From Jiella endophytica (GTDB lineage: Bacteria; Pseudomonadota; Alphaproteobacteria; Rhizobiales; Rhizobiaceae): 64,000 nucleotides of DNA. The notes below the pieces were generated by a model that searched no databases, had not been told where the DNA came from, and worked only from the letters and a program-made list of their open reading frames with translations. Numbering within the stretch: the stretch's first letter is position 1; each line of letters begins with the position of its first letter. The DNA lies in the NCBI RefSeq assembly GCF_004519335.1, contig NZ_SOZD01000001.1, positions 186,001 through 250,000 on the forward strand. The letters run 5' to 3'. The position numbers and the translations under genes are program-made. Of the stretch, positions 43,657 to 53,422 are shown one piece after another.

Positions 43657-44103
43657 TCATATCCATGGCCAGCTCAGCGCGCCCGCAGCGACCACGAGGT
43701 AGCGGAACAGTTTTCCGACACCAACGAGGACGAGGAACGGGATGACGCCGACCCGCGCAATTCCGGCTACGACGGTCAGAGCATCACCGCCGATCGGCGC
43801 CCAGGCGAAAAGCAGGCTCCAGCTTCCATAGCGGTTGAATGTCTTTGAAAACCGGTCGATCCGATCCGACGGGACAGGGAACCACCGCCGATCCTTGAAG
43901 CCGATCAGGAACCGCCCAAGCATCCAGTTGACGAGCGAGCCGAGCGTATTGCCAAGCGTCGCCACGCCAATCAGCAGCCACGGGTCTGCCGTTCTCTCGA
44001 TGAGCGTCACGGCGAGCAGCACCTCGGACGCCCCTGGCAGGATCGTCGCAGCAAGGAAGGCCGACCAGAAAAGCGCCGCCACGGCCAGAAAGTCATTCGT
44101 CAT
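43657..44103 (-). CDS. YqaA-family membrane protein (VTT/DedA-like)
   Basis: A 148-residue membrane protein. LFWSAFLAATILPGASEVLL (about 12-31) is the typical YqaA start, followed by ATLGNTLGSLVNWMLGRFL and FLFAWAPIGGDALTVVAGI-like central helices (LLFAWAPIGGDALTVVAG). About four to five membrane segments are expected. An ATG 60 bases upstream would add a 20-residue extension and cannot be excluded. The function of the family is not established; relatives act in lipid or membrane-potential homeostasis. Confidence 0.85.
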   Translation of the reverse strand: MTNDFLAVAALFWSAFLAATILPGASEVLLAVTLIERTADPWLLIGVATLGNTLGSLVNWMLGRFLIGFKDRRWFPVPSDRIDRFSKTFNRYGSWSLLFAWAPIGGDALTVVAGIARVGVIPFLVLVGVGKLFRYLVVAAGALSWPWI

Positions 44104-44332
44104 GGCAAGGCTGATAGCGAAGCGCGCGGCATTCGCGAAGGCCTCGACGCGATGATCTGCCATTCATCCGGCTTGCCCGTCACATAGCCGACATGGCTTG
44201 ATGGCTTCGTTGCCCGTAGAATTCGCGGTTGGGCGGAAGCGAGGCGGTCTTGATCTGGATCGGTTTGCTCACCCTGCCTGCAACGCGCGTCGGGGATGCG
44301 GCACCAGAGGGTGCCGGCAAAGGGTGGGACAG

Positions 44333-45736
44333 GTGACAAAGTTCGAGGCACCGTCCACGCCGCAGGGTGTTGCTGATCCCCTGGTCGTGCCCTTTGGCGA
44401 GGCGACGAAGGCCTTCGCCCGCATCGCCTGCCTGTCCTTCGGCGGACCGGCCGGGCAGATCGCCGTGATGCACCGCATCCTCGTCGAAGAGAAGCGCTGG
44501 ATCGGCGAGGAGCGGTTTCTCCATGCCTTGAACTTCTGCATGCTTCTGCCGGGGCCGGAAGCCCAGCAGCTCGCGACCTATTGCGGCTGGCTGCTCAACC
44601 GGACGCTCGGTGGCCTCGTCGCCGGGTTGCTCTTCGTCGCGCCGGGGTTTCTGGCGATCCTTGCTCTCAGCATCGTCTATGCCACCTATGGCGAGATCGG
44701 CATTGTCACTGCGCTGTTTTTCGGGCTGAAGACGGCGGTACTCGCCATCGTCATTCAGGCGGTGATCCGCATCGGCGGTCGTGCGCTGAAAAATCGCTTC
44801 ATGATTGCCATCGCCGCTTTCGCCTTCGTGGCGATCTTCGTCGTCGGCGTACCGTTTCCGCTGATCATCGCGTTGGCCGCTGTGACCGGCTTCCTCGGCC
44901 AGAGGAGCGGCCATCCAGCCTTTTCGGAACACGATGGCGGTAAGGCGGGCGGCGCAGACCAGGCGGAGGAGGGGCTTTCCGATCGTTTGGCGACGGGCGC
45001 TGAAACCTCGGCGGCCCGTCGCTCTGCACTGATCGCAGCGATAATCTGTCTCGCCCTATGGATGCTGCCGACGGCGGCGATCCTGCTCGCGCTCGGTCCG
45101 GAGAGTGTCTTCTCGCAGATCGCCCTGTTCTTCTCGAAGATGGCGGTCGTCACCTTCGGCGGCGCCTATGCCGTCCTCGCCTATGTCGCACAGGAGGCCG
45201 TCGGCACTTATGGCTGGCTGCGGCCGGGCGAAATGCTCGATGGCCTCGGCCTTGCCGAGACGACGCCGGGACCGCTGATCATGGTCACCCAGTTCGTCGG
45301 TTTCCTCGCCGCCTATCGTCAGGCCGGGGCGCTCGATCCGCTGGTCGCCGGGGTGGTGGGAGCGTGTCTGACCACCTTCGTCACCTTCGCCCCCTGTTTT
45401 CTCTGGATCTTCGCCGGGGCGCCCTTCATCGAGGGCCTCCGGCAGAACCGCGCGCTCTCGGCGGCGCTGTCGGCCATCACCGCCGCCGTCGTCGGCGTGA
45501 TCCTCAATCTCGCCGTCTGGTTCGCGCTGCACATCCTGTTTTCGCGGGTGAGGACGATCGAAGGCCTCGGCCTTTCGCTGGACCTGCCGGACCCGGCAAG
45601 CCTCGACCCGATCGCGCTCGCGCTGTTCGTCTTCGCGGCGGTGGCGATCTTCGTCTTGCGGCTCGGCATGCTGGCGACGCTCGCCGCCTCTGCGGTGGGG
45701 AGCGCCGGTCTCTTCGCCCTCGGCTTCCTGCCGTAG
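44333..45736 (+). CDS. chrA: chromate transporter ChrA
   Basis: A 467-residue CHR-family transporter with two homologous halves. The N-half has FARIACLSFGGPAGQIAVMH and LLPGPEAQQLATYCGWLL. The C-half has SKMAVVTFGGAYAVLAYVA and LAETTPGPLIMVTQFVGFLA. Around a dozen membrane helices are expected. It expels chromate in exchange for other anions or is driven by the membrane potential. The start is GTG with GGTGGGAC upstream. No chrB or other resistance gene adjoins it. Confidence 0.93.
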   Translation: MTKFEAPSTPQGVADPLVVPFGEATKAFARIACLSFGGPAGQIAVMHRILVEEKRWIGEERFLHALNFCMLLPGPEAQQLATYCGWLLNRTLGGLVAGLLFVAPGFLAILALSIVYATYGEIGIVTALFFGLKTAVLAIVIQAVIRIGGRALKNRFMIAIAAFAFVAIFVVGVPFPLIIALAAVTGFLGQRSGHPAFSEHDGGKAGGADQAEEGLSDRLATGAETSAARRSALIAAIICLALWMLPTAAILLALGPESVFSQIALFFSKMAVVTFGGAYAVLAYVAQEAVGTYGWLRPGEMLDGLGLAETTPGPLIMVTQFVGFLAAYRQAGALDPLVAGVVGACLTTFVTFAPCFLWIFAGAPFIEGLRQNRALSAALSAITAAVVGVILNLAVWFALHILFSRVRTIEGLGLSLDLPDPASLDPIALALFVFAAVAIFVLRLGMLATLAASAVGSAGLFALGFLP

Positions 45737-45741
45737 CGTCC

Positions 45742-47313
45742 TCAGAGCGGCTGACTGCCTGTTTCGCCACCCGGCATGGTCTCGCCGCCAGGAGCGGGCG
45801 CGGGGATCGCGTCGGGCGCAGCCTCCGGCGCCACGGTCGGCGCATCGGGACCCTTGATCGTCACGCCGTTGATCTTCACCGAGCCATCGGCGGCGGTCTC
45901 GATCAGCCACTCGGTCCTGCCGTCGGAGAGCTGCTTGCCGAAGCCCTTGGCCATCGATCCGAAGGCGAAGCCCTGCAGGGCATTCTGATCCTTCGCGCCA
46001 GCGTCCTGCAGCGACTTCAGCGCCTTGTCGAGACCGGTCGCGACGATGTCGAAACGTGTCTCCGGCTTGTCGCTCTCGAAGGTCATCGAACCATCGACCT
46101 TGAGATCGTAGTCCCGCGCCGCAAGCCTGACATTTTCGAACTTCAGCGTCGGCCGGTGCTGCTCGAAGCTTGCGAGGATCTCCTGCGAAGCGGCGTCCGA
46201 GACCGGCTTATCGGCCGAGAGATCGAGATTGGCGAGGAGGATGCGCAGCGGCGTGTCGAGATCGACGCCCGCCCCGACCGCGTCCATCGTGAGATCGGTC
46301 GGCACCAGCGGTCTCGCCCATTCGGGGATCTGCGGAAAATCGAAGCTCATGCCGCCGAGTTCGAGGCTGTAGCGATAGGTGCCGTCGGTGACGATCCCGT
46401 CGCCGGTCAGGCCGATCACGAAGCGGCCGATCTCGGAGGTGCCGTAGGCCGTCTTCACCTTGATGCCGTCGATGCCGGTCTTGCCGCCAATCCCGCTCCA
46501 GAGCGGCATCGCCTCGCCGAGGCGCTGCTTCAGCTCCGCCTGCGCGGCCCGGATCTTGTCCTTGTCGGCATTGCGCAGGAGGAAGGCGAAGAGATCTGCG
46601 ATCTGGCGCGACCGGAAGTCCGAGGCCGTCATCGCCACCGTGTAGGTTCCCGCCGAGATCTCCACCTCGACAAGCTTGTCGGGCTGCGCGGGATCGGCGG
46701 CGATGCGCAATGTCTCGGTGAAGCTCCTGGCTTCCTGGTCGCTCTTGTATTCGACGTTGCCGTCCGGATTGGGCGTGGCGGTCGCCTTGATGGTCTGGGG
46801 CCCGAGGGTCGCGGAAACGTTGCCGGTCCCCTGGTTCTGCTCGACGGTGACCTCGTCGATCGAGCCCCCGATGTCGAGGAAGGCGCGATATTCCGACGCG
46901 TAGACGCCGGACATCGTCACACCGTTGATCGCATAATCGACATGAGTCTGCTGGCCGGCGACGACGGCGTCGTAGGAGACCGCGATGGCGCCACTGGCAT
47001 CGACCTGCCAGTTGCCGTCGTCGCGCTGGCTGACGACCCAGGAATAGGGGGTCAGGTTGGCCTTGACGCTGCTGCCGTCCGGCAACTCGCTGGTGAAGCT
47101 GCCATTGGCTCCGAGGGTGATCCGGTAGCCCTGCGGGTCGGGTTCAATGGTCGCAAAGCCGCTGTCGAAGGGAAGCGTGCCAAGATAGTCCTTCAGGGCC
47201 GCCCTCAGCGTCGCGGCGCCGAGCGCGGTTCCGGCCTTGTCGCCGTCTGCGGCGAAGGCGGCGGTGGAAGTGAGGAGAAGGGCGGCAGCGGCAAGGGCGG
47301 GGCGAAGGCGCAT
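45742..47313 (-). CDS. uncharacterised exported protein (possibly DUF2125)
   Basis: A 523-residue protein with a clear Sec signal (RPALAAAALLLTSTAAFAA, cleavage near residue 22). The remainder is beta-rich with repeated aspartates and segments such as IAVSYDAVVAGQQTHVDYAI, VTYRYSLELGG-like strands (TYRYSLELGGMSFDF) and a proline/alanine-rich C-terminal tail (about 495-523). It resembles the alphaproteobacterial DUF2125 proteins in length and exported character, but this identification is uncertain. It is convergent with chrA, with five bases between the stops. Confidence 0.7.
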   Translation of the reverse strand: MRLRPALAAAALLLTSTAAFAADGDKAGTALGAATLRAALKDYLGTLPFDSGFATIEPDPQGYRITLGANGSFTSELPDGSSVKANLTPYSWVVSQRDDGNWQVDASGAIAVSYDAVVAGQQTHVDYAINGVTMSGVYASEYRAFLDIGGSIDEVTVEQNQGTGNVSATLGPQTIKATATPNPDGNVEYKSDQEARSFTETLRIAADPAQPDKLVEVEISAGTYTVAMTASDFRSRQIADLFAFLLRNADKDKIRAAQAELKQRLGEAMPLWSGIGGKTGIDGIKVKTAYGTSEIGRFVIGLTGDGIVTDGTYRYSLELGGMSFDFPQIPEWARPLVPTDLTMDAVGAGVDLDTPLRILLANLDLSADKPVSDAASQEILASFEQHRPTLKFENVRLAARDYDLKVDGSMTFESDKPETRFDIVATGLDKALKSLQDAGAKDQNALQGFAFGSMAKGFGKQLSDGRTEWLIETAADGSVKINGVTIKGPDAPTVAPEAAPDAIPAPAPGGETMPGGETGSQPL

Positions 47314-47409
47314 CTCGGTCTCGTTCCGAACTTGAGTTTTTGGCGTCAGGCAGCATGAGTGGAAGGCTCAGACTCTGGCTGAAGCTTTGCCGACAAACTG
47401 TGTCTGCGG

Positions 47410-47438
47410 AAAGACAAGCGGGGGGAATGATTCCCCGC
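47410..47438 (-). terminator. probable terminator of the GT-C-like membrane protein gene
   Basis: On the minus strand a GCGGGG...CCCCGC hairpin, containing the 15-bp symmetric core GGGGAATCATTCCCC, is followed by TTGTCTTT, about 24 bases past the stop. The core symmetry around one base could also be a protein site. Confidence 0.45.
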
Positions 47439-47461
47439 CGCGCCCGGGTTGTGCTCGCTTG

Positions 47462-49300
47462 TCAGGGCTTCGCTGCCAGCGACGGGCGAAGCGGGCCTGC
47501 CGCTGCGGACTTCGTGCCGAGCTTTGCCGCGACGTCCGGCGCGACATAGGCCTCCCAGCACGGGGAGAGCGTGATCTTCGTCAGTGCCTCGAGTGCCGGC
47601 GCGTAGAGATCGCGCAGCTTCTCGTTGGCATCGGTGATCGGGCAGCGTGGATAGAGGACGAGATCCGTCGCCTCGACCGATGACAGGATGGCAGCGTCCG
47701 GATCCGGCACGGCGCGGAACGGATCTGCGCCGATGGCGATGCCTTTCGGCGCCTCGCGGCCGAGCAGCCAGGGAAACGGATTGGTGAAGTTGAGGCTCAT
47801 GATCGTGCCGAACCTGACGTCATGCTCTGCCTCGAAGGCATTGATCGCGCCGACCGCCTCGTCCACCGCCATCAGCCAGGCGAGCTGGAAGTCGGGCTCG
47901 TTGTAGAGCGTGAAGTTCGGCAGTTCCCCGGCCGTCGCGATAGCCTCGTAGGTCTCGGGATGCGCCGCGAAGATTCCCTTCATCACCTCGGCATGGTGCA
48001 TGATCTCGGAGCGCTGGCTGACGAGGCCGAGCTGGCCGAGATGGTCCCCGGCGAGCCGCTCGTATTTGATCTGTCCGACGAAGGCGCGGGCGGCGCGCGC
48101 CGTCACCTCGGTGAGATAGGGAAGCGAAGCCGCCGCAATGAGGACGGCGAGAAGGCCGAGCCGCGTACCGGCGATGCGACCACGCCGATCCCAGGCCATC
48201 AGGAGCACCGGCCAGACGAAGATGAAGCCCTGGCCGCCGGTGTTCTGGGTCTCGACGAACAGCGCCGCGAATGTCGCCGCGGCGATCCAGACCAGTGGCC
48301 GGTCCACAAGCGCTGCGAGGGACGATGCGCCGGGCGAGCGAAACAGCGCCTTCGCCTTGTCCACCATGTCGCGACCGTCGAGGACGAGAAGCAGGAGCAT
48401 CAGCAGCGCCAGAGGCCCGAAGACGGTGAAGTGGATCGAGGCCGCCTGCAGGAAACGGGGCAGCAGGCTCTCTTCGTTCAGCGCCAGAAGCGCGGCGATG
48501 TCGCCGAGATAGGCAGAGACGACGCCGAGCCAGAGCTCGAGCCCGGCAAGGACGAGGAGAAAGCCGAGCGCCGCGGCGAGCGACAGCCGCAGGTCGATCC
48601 GGCGCGCAAGAAGCGCCACGACGCAGAGAAGGCCGCCAGCGAAGAAGCCGGTCACCTTGATCAGGAACAGCGCCAGCATCGTCGTGACGATGACCGCCAG
48701 CATGATCCGCCGCGACCTTGCGAAGACCAGAGCCGCGACGAGGACGTAGAGGATCTCGGTGATCTGCCGGTTGTAGATGCCGAAACCGTCGACGCTCGGA
48801 TAGGAGTAATATTCGGTGACGTTGATCGGCAGGATCTGGAACACCAGGAACGGCAGCAAGAGGGCGAGCGCCAGAGCGCGCGAGCGCCTGTCGACGTCGT
48901 GGGCAACGAGGGCGATCAGCGGGCCGGTGACGATGAGCAGCGACCACTGCACAAGAAGCAGCGGCTGGGCGCTCGGAAAAAGCCGCTCGCAGAGCGCAAA
49001 GAGCCAGTAGCCAAGGGGGCCGACCGGGGTAAAGAAGTCGAGGCCCGGCACCTGGCCGGAAAAGATCCGGTTCGCCGCGTCGAAATAGATGAAGAGGTCC
49101 CAGTAGAAGGCCCCGATCGGGACCGTCAGCGGCGTCATCAGCAGGCAGGCGAGCACCGCGCAGACCGCCGGCACGATGACCAGAGGCGAGGCGAGGGGGC
49201 GGAGAAGTCTGAGGCTGCCGGGTCGGCTTGCCGTCGGAGCGAGCGTCACGGGTCGACTGTTCCCATTGCGAGATTTCGCCGCATCATGCCGCAACGGCAT
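47462..49300 (-). CDS. polytopic membrane protein, GT-C glycosyltransferase-like
   Basis: A 612-residue protein with about ten to twelve membrane helices over residues 35-410 and a soluble C-terminal third. The first periplasmic loop has YWDLFIYFDAANRIFSGQVP (about 65-84), an acidic loop like those in lipid-linked-sugar glycosyltransferases of the GT-C fold (GT39/DUF2029). The C-terminal domain has TLYNEPDFQLAWLM and NPFPWLLGREAPKG. Sugar transfer to an envelope component is possible; the assignment is by architecture only. Confidence 0.75.
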   Translation of the reverse strand: MPLRHDAAKSRNGNSRPVTLAPTASRPGSLRLLRPLASPLVIVPAVCAVLACLLMTPLTVPIGAFYWDLFIYFDAANRIFSGQVPGLDFFTPVGPLGYWLFALCERLFPSAQPLLLVQWSLLIVTGPLIALVAHDVDRRSRALALALLLPFLVFQILPINVTEYYSYPSVDGFGIYNRQITEILYVLVAALVFARSRRIMLAVIVTTMLALFLIKVTGFFAGGLLCVVALLARRIDLRLSLAAALGFLLVLAGLELWLGVVSAYLGDIAALLALNEESLLPRFLQAASIHFTVFGPLALLMLLLLVLDGRDMVDKAKALFRSPGASSLAALVDRPLVWIAAATFAALFVETQNTGGQGFIFVWPVLLMAWDRRGRIAGTRLGLLAVLIAAASLPYLTEVTARAARAFVGQIKYERLAGDHLGQLGLVSQRSEIMHHAEVMKGIFAAHPETYEAIATAGELPNFTLYNEPDFQLAWLMAVDEAVGAINAFEAEHDVRFGTIMSLNFTNPFPWLLGREAPKGIAIGADPFRAVPDPDAAILSSVEATDLVLYPRCPITDANEKLRDLYAPALEALTKITLSPCWEAYVAPDVAAKLGTKSAAAGPLRPSLAAKP

Positions 49301-49469
49301 TAAGAAAGACTGATGATCGCCTCGGCAATTCCGAGCATCTGAGCGTCTTTTGCGCGGCGATTGGTCGCTCGGGCAGGCGGCCGGAAAGGGTTGTTTTGAC
49401 GTTTATGTGAATTGCGCGTCTTCACCTTCGGCGTAGCGTATTGCAATGCAAAAGCGGCGTTGCAACCAG

Positions 49470-49487
49470 ACGATTTCCGAAAATCGT
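49470..49487. repeat. inverted repeat upstream of DUF1194 gene
   Basis: ACGATTT and AAATCGT are separated by CCGA, 58 bases before the chosen ATG of the DUF1194 gene and in the divergent gap with the GT-C-like gene. It may be an operator or a leader hairpin. Confidence 0.3.
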
Positions 49488-49544
49488 GGGGCGGCCCTGA
49501 CAGCGGGGCGCAGCTTGCCGCGCGCCAGCGCCGTAAGGCGGGCG

Positions 49545-50429
49545 ATGCCCCACCGAACTCTCGCAGCCCTGCTGGCCGCCGCTTTCTGCGCAATTTTTGC
49601 CATGCCGCTTCAGGGCCAGGCCTTCGAGCGCGGGCTTTCCGATTTCGGTGCCGCCGGCAAGCGGCAGCCGGACGGTGCGCCGGTCGACGTCGAGCTGGTT
49701 CTCGCCGTGGACGTGTCCTGGTCTATGGACCGCAGCGAGCAGGAGATCCAGCGCGACGGCTATGCAGCGGCCTTCCGCGATCCGAAGGTCCAGGAAGCGA
49801 TCATGGAGGGCGTTAACGGCCGGGTCGCGGTCACCTATGTCGAGTGGGCAGGGACCGTGTCGCAGACCGTCGTCGTCCCCTGGACGCTGATCGATTCCAA
49901 GGAAAGCGCCGACGCCTTCGCCTATCGCCTCGCCACCGAACTACCGGACCGCGAGCGCCGCACCTCGATCTCGGCGGCCATCGACGCGATCGTTCCGATG
50001 TTCACCGGCAACGGCTTCGAGGGTCTGCGGCGGGTGATCGACATTTCCGGCGACGGGCCGAACAATCAGGGCCGCATGGTCACCATGGCGCGCGATGCGG
50101 CGGTCGCTTCCGGTATCACCATCAACGGCCTGCCGCTGATGACCTCCGACGGCGGCTACTCCTGGGGCTCGATCCCCGATCTCGATCGCTATTATTCCAA
50201 CTGCGTCATCGGCGGCCCGCGTGCCTTTGTCATCCCGGTCAATGACTGGTCGCAGTTTCCGGAGGCGGTCCGGCGCAAGCTGATCCTGGAACTCGCCGGC
50301 GGCTGGCCCGTCGAGCAGCACCTGCCAGGGCCCGTGCTGCGGGCTCAGGAGCTGCCTTCGGCCGACTGTCTCGTCGGCGAGAACATGTGGATGGAGCGCC
50401 AGCAGCGCTGGATGGACGACTCGCGCTGA
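49545..50429 (+). CDS. DUF1194 exported VWA-domain protein
   Basis: A 294-residue exported protein with a Sec signal (LAALLAAAFCAIFAMPLQGQA). It then has a VWA domain whose metal site DVSWSM (about 57-62) matches DxSxS in a DVSWS form, with RTSISAAIDAIVP and VIDISGDGPNNQGR providing the remaining MIDAS residues. DUF1194 proteins are common in Alphaproteobacteria and of unknown role, probably metal-dependent protein binding in the periplasm. GGCGGG precedes the ATG; an upstream ATG would add 33 residues. Confidence 0.88.
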   Translation: MPHRTLAALLAAAFCAIFAMPLQGQAFERGLSDFGAAGKRQPDGAPVDVELVLAVDVSWSMDRSEQEIQRDGYAAAFRDPKVQEAIMEGVNGRVAVTYVEWAGTVSQTVVVPWTLIDSKESADAFAYRLATELPDRERRTSISAAIDAIVPMFTGNGFEGLRRVIDISGDGPNNQGRMVTMARDAAVASGITINGLPLMTSDGGYSWGSIPDLDRYYSNCVIGGPRAFVIPVNDWSQFPEAVRRKLILELAGGWPVEQHLPGPVLRAQELPSADCLVGENMWMERQQRWMDDSR

Positions 50430-50540
50430 GTGTCCTGACCGAACGGTCCGGGCCGTCCCCAAGCAGCTCGTGGTTCACCCGCGCCGCCCGGATTCTTCAG
50501 GGTCCCTGCTTCGGACGAGACGTCCTGCCGGTGCGAGGAG

Positions 50541-51629
50541 TCAGGCGACGGAGGCGACCTTGTGGCGGCTCGCCCGCTCCTGCTGGGGCGAGCGGGTATA
50601 GAGCTCGCGGTAGCATTTGGCGAAATGCGAGGACGACACGAAGCCGCAGGCCATGGCGATCTCGACGATCGGCATCTGCGACTGGCGCAAAAGATGGCGG
50701 GCGCGGTCGAGCCGCATCTCCAGGTAATAGCGGGCCGGCGAGAGGCCCATTTCGCGCTCGAACAGCCGCTCCACCTGCCGGCGCGACAGCCCGACGTGAT
50801 AGGCGATGCCGGCGAGCGACAGGGGATCGGAGAGATTGGCCTCCATGATCTCGATCGCCCGCACGACCTTGGCATGCTGGACGCCGAGCCGCGCCTTCTG
50901 CGGCAGTCGCTGGCGGTCGTGCGGTCCGCGCACCCGGTCGGTCAGCGCCTGCTCGCAGACCCGGTCGACGACGCCGTCGCCGAGATCCTCGCGGATCAGC
51001 GCCAGCATCATGTCGAGCGCCGCCGTGCCGCCGGCGCAGGTATAGATGTTGTGGTCGATCTCGAAGAGATCGGCATAGACGTCCGCCCGCGGAAAGGCTT
51101 CGGCGAAGCCCGGAAGGTTCTCCCAGTGGATCGCGCATCGCCGGCCGGAGAGCAGCCCGGCTTTGGCGAGGATCCAGGCGCCGGTGCAGAGGCCGCCGAC
51201 CGAGATGCCGCGCTGATGCGCTTCGCGCAGATAGGAGAACAGCGGCTTGTCCTGAAATTCTTCGACGAAAACGCCAGAGCAGGCGAAGATCATCGACGGC
51301 CGCCCGCCGCCGATCAGTTCGCGTCGCTCGTCCTCGATGCTCGAGGCGACCGCGCAGGTCACCCCGTTGGACGCGGCGACCGGCCTGCCGTCGGCCGAGG
51401 TCAGGCGCCAGCGATAGGCTTCGCGTCCGATGATCCGGTTGGCGATCCGCAACGGCTCGATCGCATTGGCAAATGCGATCATCGAGAAGTTCGGAACCAG
51501 CAGGAAGACGATCGTCCTGCGCGGAGCGTCGGCGGCCGCACCCCAAGCGGTGGGCACCCTCCCGACGCCGGCTTCAACACCTTCATCCATCGAAGCGCTC
51601 ACTACCGAATCCGTGACGTCCCGACCCAT
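50541..51629 (-). CDS. GlxA-family transcriptional regulator (DJ-1/PfpI + AraC)
   Basis: A 362-residue regulator. Residues 38-205 form a DJ-1/PfpI-like sensor (IVFLLVPNFSMIAFANAIEPLRIAN-type start, with GGLCTGAWILAKAGLL). Residues about 240-350 form an AraC DNA-binding domain (SLAGIAYHVGLSRRQVERLF and IVEIAMACGFVSSSHFAKCY). The layout matches GbdR/CdhR-type activators that sense quaternary amines or arginine derivatives. ATG at MGRDVTD was chosen; a second ATG 39 bases in is possible. A perfect 16-bp palindrome lies 16 bases upstream. No choline or betaine gene is in the window. Confidence 0.87.
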   Translation of the reverse strand: MGRDVTDSVVSASMDEGVEAGVGRVPTAWGAAADAPRRTIVFLLVPNFSMIAFANAIEPLRIANRIIGREAYRWRLTSADGRPVAASNGVTCAVASSIEDERRELIGGGRPSMIFACSGVFVEEFQDKPLFSYLREAHQRGISVGGLCTGAWILAKAGLLSGRRCAIHWENLPGFAEAFPRADVYADLFEIDHNIYTCAGGTAALDMMLALIREDLGDGVVDRVCEQALTDRVRGPHDRQRLPQKARLGVQHAKVVRAIEIMEANLSDPLSLAGIAYHVGLSRRQVERLFEREMGLSPARYYLEMRLDRARHLLRQSQMPIVEIAMACGFVSSSHFAKCYRELYTRSPQQERASRHKVASVA

Positions 51630-51644
51630 TGCGCCGTTTAACGG

Positions 51645-51660
51645 TGACGAAATTTCGTCA
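51645..51660. promoter_or_regulatory. 16-bp perfect palindrome upstream of GlxA-family regulator
   Basis: TGACGAAATTTCGTCA lies 15 bases before the regulator's ATG. A dimeric repressor bound here would block initiation, so autoregulation or control by another factor is likely. AraC proteins usually bind direct repeats, so the binder may be a different protein. Confidence 0.5.
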
Positions 51661-51772
51661 GACCCGCAATCCGACTTAGGCCGCAGACGATCCGGCGGTA
51701 ATTGCGCCCGCCTGAAGTCGGACGCAAGAGGCGTGAGGCGGGATTTTCGCGCTTGGCGATGCCGCGAGCCGG

Positions 51773-53422
51773 TCAGCTGACGATGCGGATCCGCAAAACG
51801 CGTTCGGCGATCTCCTGGAAGGTCTTGGTCAGCTGGCTTGCGGAGGTGACCGAGAAATAGTGCGAAGTGTCCGTGGCGCAGTTCTTGAGCAGCGTCTCGT
51901 TCCCGTCGATCAGGCGGATGGTGTAGAGCTCGACATCCATCGCCTTGGCGTTGGTGCAGGCGAGCGAGGTTCGCGCATCGATCTGCGAAGACTGGCTCGA
52001 GCCGTTCCAGCGGTTCTGGGTGTTGTTGCCGTCGGTGAGGACGATCATCACCTTCTGGGTGCGCGCATCCGTGTTGGCGCCGGCGAGGGGGTAGGTGGGG
52101 GTGAAGGCCTCCATCCCCCATTGCACGCCGATGGTGATGTTGGTGTTGCCCGAGGGCTGCATGGCGTCGACCTTGGTCTTCAGTGTCGCAAGATCGGTCG
52201 TCAGCGGATAGGCCGCCAGCAGCGTGTTCCTGGCGCAATTCGCCTTGGGATAGAGGGTTGCCGCGATGCTCGACTGCGGCGCATCCTTCTGGACGTCGTA
52301 GGGCTGGGTGCGGTCGATGACGCAGCCCGACCAGGTTTCCGTGCCCGTCAGGATCAGGTCGTTGTTGGCGGTCGTCGTGTCGTTGTCCTTGGTGGCGACG
52401 GGTGTCGACGTATTGCTCTGGACCGTGACCGAATAGATCGTCGTCGAATTGCCGAAGGTCGAACACCAGATCAGCACGCAGGAGGCGCTGGTACGCTCGA
52501 CCTGAAAAGTCGTGCCGCTCTTTGAAGCCTTGTACTGGTAAAAGCTGCAGCTGTACCTGTAGCAGTTGTATGCCACGTAGTTCGTGGTACCGAGCTTGAA
52601 GCCATCCGCTGTCGGCGAGCAAGCCGAGCGATCGACACTGTTGGCGTTGGAATTGAGGGCGCTGCAGTTCACCACCGGATCGGTCACCGTCTGGGCCAGT
52701 TCGCAGGCAGCCCGATCGGCCGCGTCGGTGATGCTGCTGCAGTTGGTGGTCGTCGCATACGGATTCGTCGGGGTGGTCGAATAGGTTCCCATCGTCGCGG
52801 CATCCAGCCGGACCTGGGTGTCGAAGGGCACGAGGGCTGCCTGGACCTTGGCGTCGCCTGCAACCGCGCCGGAGAACTGGCCGAGGAACAGCTTCACCGC
52901 CGCCTTGAGCTCGGTCATCCGGCTGTCGTTCTGCATCGAGCCGGAGGAATCGAGCACGAGGACGATGTCGAGCGGAATGTTCGAGCGGGCCGAGACCGCC
53001 TCGAGCGCGACATTGAGCGAGGCGACGTGGAACAGCGACAGGAACGGCGTGTCGACGTCGAAATCGACGTTGTACTTGTACTTGCCGTCGACGATGCTGA
53101 GATTGGTGGCCGAGACGTCGGCGTCGATGTCGTCGCTGATATTCGCCAGGAAATACATGTCGGCGAGGCGCTCGCGCTCGGCGGAATCGGTGCCGAGATA
53201 TTTCGCCGCGACGATCACCGCGGTATCGGCGGCGGCCTGAGCGGCGGATTTGTAACGCCAGACATTGGAGAGGTCGACGCCGCCGCCGATGGCGAAAACC
53301 AGCGGGACGGCCGCGAGCCCGACCATCATGCCGAAATTGCCGCGCCGGTCCTTCATGAACCGGGCAATGCACCGGCCGGCCGAACCCATCGACCAGCGGG
53401 ACCAGAAACGATTCCGTGCCAT
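51773..53422 (-). CDS. TadE/TadG-type protein with VWA domain
   Basis: A 549-residue protein. The N-terminus has a TadE-like segment FMKDRRGNFGMMVGLAAVPL followed by a membrane helix and GGGVDLSNVWRYKSAAQAAADTA, the usual TadG start. A large VWA domain has LVLDSSGSMQND (about 155-166, the MIDAS DxSxS) and IVLTDGNNTQNR. A long insert (about 240-385) is rich in Cys, Ser, Thr and Asn. GGAGG lies eight bases before the ATG. Such proteins act in Flp pilus assembly or the cell envelope; no other tad genes adjoin it. Confidence 0.88.
   Translation of the reverse strand: MARNRFWSRWSMGSAGRCIARFMKDRRGNFGMMVGLAAVPLVFAIGGGVDLSNVWRYKSAAQAAADTAVIVAAKYLGTDSAERERLADMYFLANISDDIDADVSATNLSIVDGKYKYNVDFDVDTPFLSLFHVASLNVALEAVSARSNIPLDIVLVLDSSGSMQNDSRMTELKAAVKLFLGQFSGAVAGDAKVQAALVPFDTQVRLDAATMGTYSTTPTNPYATTTNCSSITDAADRAACELAQTVTDPVVNCSALNSNANSVDRSACSPTADGFKLGTTNYVAYNCYRYSCSFYQYKASKSGTTFQVERTSASCVLIWCSTFGNSTTIYSVTVQSNTSTPVATKDNDTTTANNDLILTGTETWSGCVIDRTQPYDVQKDAPQSSIAATLYPKANCARNTLLAAYPLTTDLATLKTKVDAMQPSGNTNITIGVQWGMEAFTPTYPLAGANTDARTQKVMIVLTDGNNTQNRWNGSSQSSQIDARTSLACTNAKAMDVELYTIRLIDGNETLLKNCATDTSHYFSVTSASQLTKTFQEIAERVLRIRIVS

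Noticed and set aside
50541-53372. The GlxA-family regulator frame stays open upstream through the TadG-like gene
   Set aside because: The upstream part is a shifted frame of the TadG-like gene on the same strand, so no fusion is implied.
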